Shown: piece by piece, positions 60,461 to 64,000 of the stretch | Position numbering within the stretch: position 1 is the first letter of the stretch | Layout of the letters: every line of letters starts with the position of its first letter | Origin: Rhodeus uyekii | Lineage: Eukaryota; Chordata; Actinopteri; Cypriniformes; Acheilognathidae | DNA: 64,000 bases | NCBI GenBank assembly: GCA_037043235.1 | Contig: JAWRVZ010000138.1 | Location: forward strand, 1,540,501-1,604,500 | Direction: 5' to 3' | Translations under genes and position numbers: made by a program | Notes under the pieces: model-generated | Told to the model about the DNA's origin: nothing | The model's database searches: none | The model's input: the letters and a program-made list of their open reading frames with translations, nothing else

Positions 60461-62574
60461 CTGGTCTCGCAACCGAGAACCTGTTTCCTGCGGGCACCCG
60501 TATGTTGATTTACATCAAGTCGCCGGAGATCAAGATGTAGTTCTCGCACACATGAAGGAGCTTGGGCTGAGACTGAACGCTGAGAGGAGTGTGCTCTTGC
60601 CGAGGCAGAGCACTGCGTTCCTCAGTGTTGTACAGGACTTTTTGTCAATGTTAGCACGGTTTCCCCCGTGCGTATTGCCTCTATCCCATCCACAGTCAAG
60701 AGCATGAGGCAGCAGCACCCAGTGCTATTTCACTAGGTCTCCGCCATTTGTGACCGTTATAGTGGCTCAAAACCAGGGGGTTTTCCTCGAGGGGCAACCC
60801 TTCCCGCCTGATCAAGGTCTCAAGGCGATGCCTGCGGGTCTTGCATCAGTGGAAGAAAGCCTGGTTTCTTTCCCGAAGGCCCGTACTGGGATCACTCTGT
60901 CACCGCATGATGCTGATGACAGACGCCTCCCGTTCGGGTTGGGGGGTGGCCTTGAGGGGCCGCTCGACTCATGGTCTGTGGAGCAGACACCGCCTCTCCT
61001 GGTGTATAGAATGCGCCGGAAGCATGGGTTGTCTGCTTAGCGCTTCAAGCTTTTCTCCCAGACTTCCTGTGGACCTAAGGGAAACTCAGTTCCCTTCGAG
61101 CAGTTTATATCCCGGGGTCCCCGAATTTTGGGGGCAGAGTTCCTTTCGAGACAGGGGCCGAGGCCCGGGGGATGAAGACTCCACACCGAGATGTTGTAGC
61201 GGATGTGGGGGAAATCCATAGCCGGAGTTTCACTTTTGTGCTTGGGGGGGCACCTACCAGGCCAGCAGCCACAAGCTCAGATTTTTTTTATATCATATTT
61301 ATTTATCATTCATTCTAAATATAAAATACATTTACAATGAACAATGACTTTATACCAGTGCTTCTCAATTATTTTCTGTCACGCCCCCTAGGAAGAGGTA
61401 AAAATTTACCTCCCCCCATTTTGGAACTTTTGCCTTATTGTTTCCATGGCAATGCGTCATGCTTGTCACCTGACATACCGCAGTCACAAAAAGCGCTGTA
61501 TAATAGATCATTCAAAATAGTCACCAACTTTTTGGCTCAACTTGTTGAAACCTAAAAGAAATCTTATGTGGTTGAAAACACTGAATTGTTGTGATAAATG
61601 ACAAGCTCTGAGCGCGTCTTTTTTTGGATCAGTGCCAGATATCGCGTGAAAACACGTGTGAATTTAGTGGTTGATCATGTGACACATATTAACACCGGTG
61701 TGATCTTACACATCAAAGGATGATGAGACGGTTATCTAAACTTCATATCTGCTGCTCTTGTTCAGTGCAAGAAAACCTACTCCCTGGCAAAAAAAGCATG
61801 TACTCCAGGGTAACGCTAAGTGTCCACTGTCTTCTCTTCTGATAGATTTGACACTTTTAGTAGTGGATTTATTAAAAAAACAACTAATGTCCATTTTGTT
61901 TATTCAGCGCGTAAAACAGAACGAGAAGAGCGTCCACTCACGTACCGCGATACTTTGAGATTTGCAAATCGCGGGAGAATGTAATAAAGATACAGTAATA
62001 AAAAATTAAATACAGTAATTAAAAATTAATTAGCCACATCTTACTCATTCTATACACAGAATTAATAAGATAAGACAAATAAAACGAGAAAATATGAATT
62101 CTGTAATAACAAAAAAAAAAAAAAAGCACAAGCCAGGCATTAATTGGATCTGGTCTGGGGGGGCAGTGCCCCCCGCCCAGCCCCCCCCAAACTCCGCCTA
62201 TGGGGAAATCTGGCCTGTTTCCGTCTGGAGAGACAGCTCGCCTGCTTTGATTCCCCCTTGTTCTCCCAGCCCCTCTTGGGCTTCTCTTGTACACCTTTTC
62301 CCCGATTGCTCTGCTCCCAGGGGTTCTAGAGAAAGTTCGGGCAGGGTCCGGCTCACCTTATTTGCCACGCATTAGCCGGGCAGGGTGTGGCTTTTGGACC
62401 AAGTGTCCCTCATAGACGGCACTCCTTGGGGGATTCCAGTCAGGAAGGACCTTCTGTCTTAGGCTCAGGGCAAGATCCTTTATCCTCGCCCAGAACTGTG
62501 GAACCTGTGCGTCTGGCCTCTGAGGGGGCCCGACTCATATATTTAGGTCTCTCGACTGAGGTTGTTTAGACCAT

Positions 62575-63160
62575 TCTCCAATCTAGAGCCCCATCCACGA
62601 GGAAACTTTACACCCAAAAGTGGAAACCTTCTCTCATATCATAGTACTGAGACTGCTCTCATTAGAGTTACAAATTATTTGCTTTTATCATCCGATCGTG
62701 GTTGTGTCTCTCTGTTAGTGTTACTGGACCTTAGTTCTGCATTTGATACAATCGACCACAAAATCCTTCTAAATAGACTTGAAAACTATGTTGGCATTAG
62801 TGGAGTTGCATTAGCCTGGTTCAAATCGTACTTATCTGACCGTTATCAGTTAATGAGGAGATGTCATATCGATCACGGGTTCAGTATGGAGTTCCTCGAG
62901 GTTCAGTACTAGGACCATTGCTTTTCACCCTGTACATGCTTCCTTTGGGTGCAATTATTAGGAAGCATGGTATTAGCTTTCACTGTTACGCCGATGATAC
63001 TCAGCTCTATTTTTCTTCTCATCCTGATGAAACGTACCAATTCACTAAATTAACAGAATGCATAACTGATATAAAAAAATTGGATGACTAATAACTTTCT
63101 ACTGCTTAATTCTGAAAAAAACAAAGATTCTAATTATTAAACCAAAAAGTTCTGCACGTA
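62575..63160 (+). pseudogene. L2/CR1-type LINE reverse transcriptase fragment
   Basis: Pieces in two frames: SLLVLLDLSSAFDTIDHKIL and LAWFKSYLSDR (62575-62855), then YGVPRGSVLGPLLFTLYM and CYADDTQLYF (62880-63090). All RT core blocks, including YADD, are present, but a frameshift near 62860 and stops at 63091 break it. 5'-truncated, as is usual for LINEs. The fragment ends where a solo LTR inserted. Confidence 0.8.
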
Positions 63161-63162
63161 GT

Positions 63163-63529
63163 TGTTACGAAGCGGGGTATTGGTGTGCGATGCGGAGACG
63201 AGGAGACAGGCAAGGCAGGATTTCCAAACAAAGGATAATTTAATAACAAACAAAACACTTTAAATAACAAAACAAAACAAGAATGCATGTGCAAAAACTC
63301 AAACCAAGAACCACAGCAGGGCAGACCATCAACAACATAAACTTCATGAAACAACTAGCCACTGGGGAGTGAACACGGAGAACTTAAATACTGACAGTGA
63401 TGAACCTAAATACAAACACCTGTGATGATTAGTGATGATGGGACTGATGAGTGACGGTGAGTTAAGGAACAGGGAACATGTGACAATAAAAGGGCAAAAT
63501 AAAAGTCCGGAGTGACTGTGAACGTGACA
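63163..63529 (-). mobile_element. Solo LTR in LINE fragment, 5-bp TSD
   Basis: Flanked by GTAGT (63158-63162 and 63530-63534). Starts TGTTACGAAGCGGGG and ends GAACGTGACA; 367 bases. The A-rich plus strand suggests minus orientation. Related to the LTR pieces at 30.6-31.2 kb. Confidence 0.8.
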
Positions 63530-63543
63530 GTAGTAATCTAGAC

Positions 63544-64000
63544 CAGTGGTTCTCAAACTGGGGTTCGCGGGATGATTTCAAGAGGTCGCGAGTTGGTTTG
63601 AAAAAATTCTGTATTTTCTGATTACAAAAATATTTTTCAATACTAAAAAATTAAGATTACAAATACATTTTTTGATTTCTAAAGACAGAATTGATTAGAA
63701 GGGGTTTAAAAAAAATTTAAATAATATTTCGTGACTCTAAGATATGACGTCACCGTGCGGCGACTGATCGCTAGTTATCGATACTGCACGTGGAAACTGC
63801 AACTGCAAGAATGGATCAATTTGTAATTCGTTAGGCTAAAAATGTTGAGGAAATTGTGGACAGTCAGCCTGAATCATCTGAACCGTGTACCTCTACAAAA
63901 CACAAGAGCAAGATCCCTTCTTACCAATGTAGGAAACGTCGGAAATATCAAGAGGAATTCATAATTCACAATTCCATAAGTATTTTCCAAAAGAGACGCA
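63544..64000 (+). mobile_element. 5' end of hAT element with broken transposase start
   Basis: Begins with the hAT-type end CAGTGGTTCTCAAACTGGGG. An ATG at 63812 opens MDQFVIR-stop, then AKNVEEIVDSQPESSEPCTS and a Lys/Arg-rich stretch (CRKRRKYQEEF), like the N-terminus of ZBED5-type hAT transposases. A TAG at codon 8 breaks it. The rest is beyond the window edge. Confidence 0.55.

Larger units (their letters stand above)
58530..62560 (+). mobile_element. Decayed DIRS-like retroelement, interrupted
   Basis: 58530-58860 looks like a terminal promoter region (GTATAAAGAGCGCGCCATGA). Then come gag remnants (58.9-59.75 kb), RT (60.0-60.45 kb), RNase H-like (60.75-61.2 kb) and a C-terminal tail (62.2-62.56 kb), all plus strand with many frameshifts and stops. 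About 61.25-62.19 kb is foreign, with a hAT-like end CAGTGCTTCTCAATT at 61358. No tyrosine recombinase frame is visible. Assignment rests on resemblance to fish DIRS1-like gag and RT. Confidence 0.65.

Overview
This is vertebrate genomic DNA, almost certainly from a ray-finned, cyprinid-like fish. Supporting signs are long split genes with GT-AG introns, many (CA)n, (AT)n and (CT)n microsatellites, tRNA-derived SINEs, and an accessory load of hAT, pogo/Tigger, LTR, DIRS-like and L2-type elements. Two host genes are present, and neither is bacterial-style or operonic. Exon borders below were read by eye from splice sites, reading-frame phase and family resemblance.

Region 1 (1-38,780, minus strand) is myom2, the sarcomeric M-band protein myomesin-2. 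I resolve 34 coding exons that join in phase into 1,274 codons: a short N-terminal head, Ig, Ig, five fibronectin-III domains, four more Ig domains with helical linkers, then the window edge. The last (dimerising) Ig domain lies to the left, outside the window. A non-coding first exon and a muscle-type promoter (perfect MEF2-type AT element and perfect CArG box) lie at 38.6-38.8 kb. Two introns start with GC instead of GT. The large introns are full of mobile DNA. One holds a 2.7 kb satellite of a 42-bp palindromic unit. Others hold a gag-only LTR element, a pogo-like element, two hAT elements with perfect 8-bp target duplications, and solo LTRs.

Region 2 (39.8-46.7 kb, plus strand) is rnaset2, the secreted/lysosomal T2-family acid ribonuclease. 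It is complete: 9 coding exons, 242 residues, both catalytic motifs present. It is divergent from myom2, and a perfect 10-bp CLEAR palindrome (the TFEB site of lysosomal genes) lies just upstream. Its introns carry relatives of mobile elements also found in myom2.

Region 3 (46.7-64 kb) has no recognisable host gene and is a transposon cluster. Its centrepiece is a nearly complete Ty3/gypsy-class LTR retrotransposon (50,625-56,189, minus strand) with 5-bp target duplications and LTRs that look identical except for two indels. Its pol order is integrase before reverse transcriptase, and its gag has a SCAN-like capsid segment, the signature of the Gmr1-like group. It is recent but defective. To its right lie a hAT element, a decayed DIRS-like retroelement, an L2-type LINE fragment with a solo LTR inserted in it, and the 5' end of a hAT transposase element cut by the window edge.

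I found no CRISPR array, operon, rRNA or genuine tRNA gene. Nothing here is clearly an undescribed system. The most informative items are the Gmr1-like element, the myom2 satellite, the GC-AG introns, the CLEAR-box promoter and the sequence shared between two unrelated transposons.
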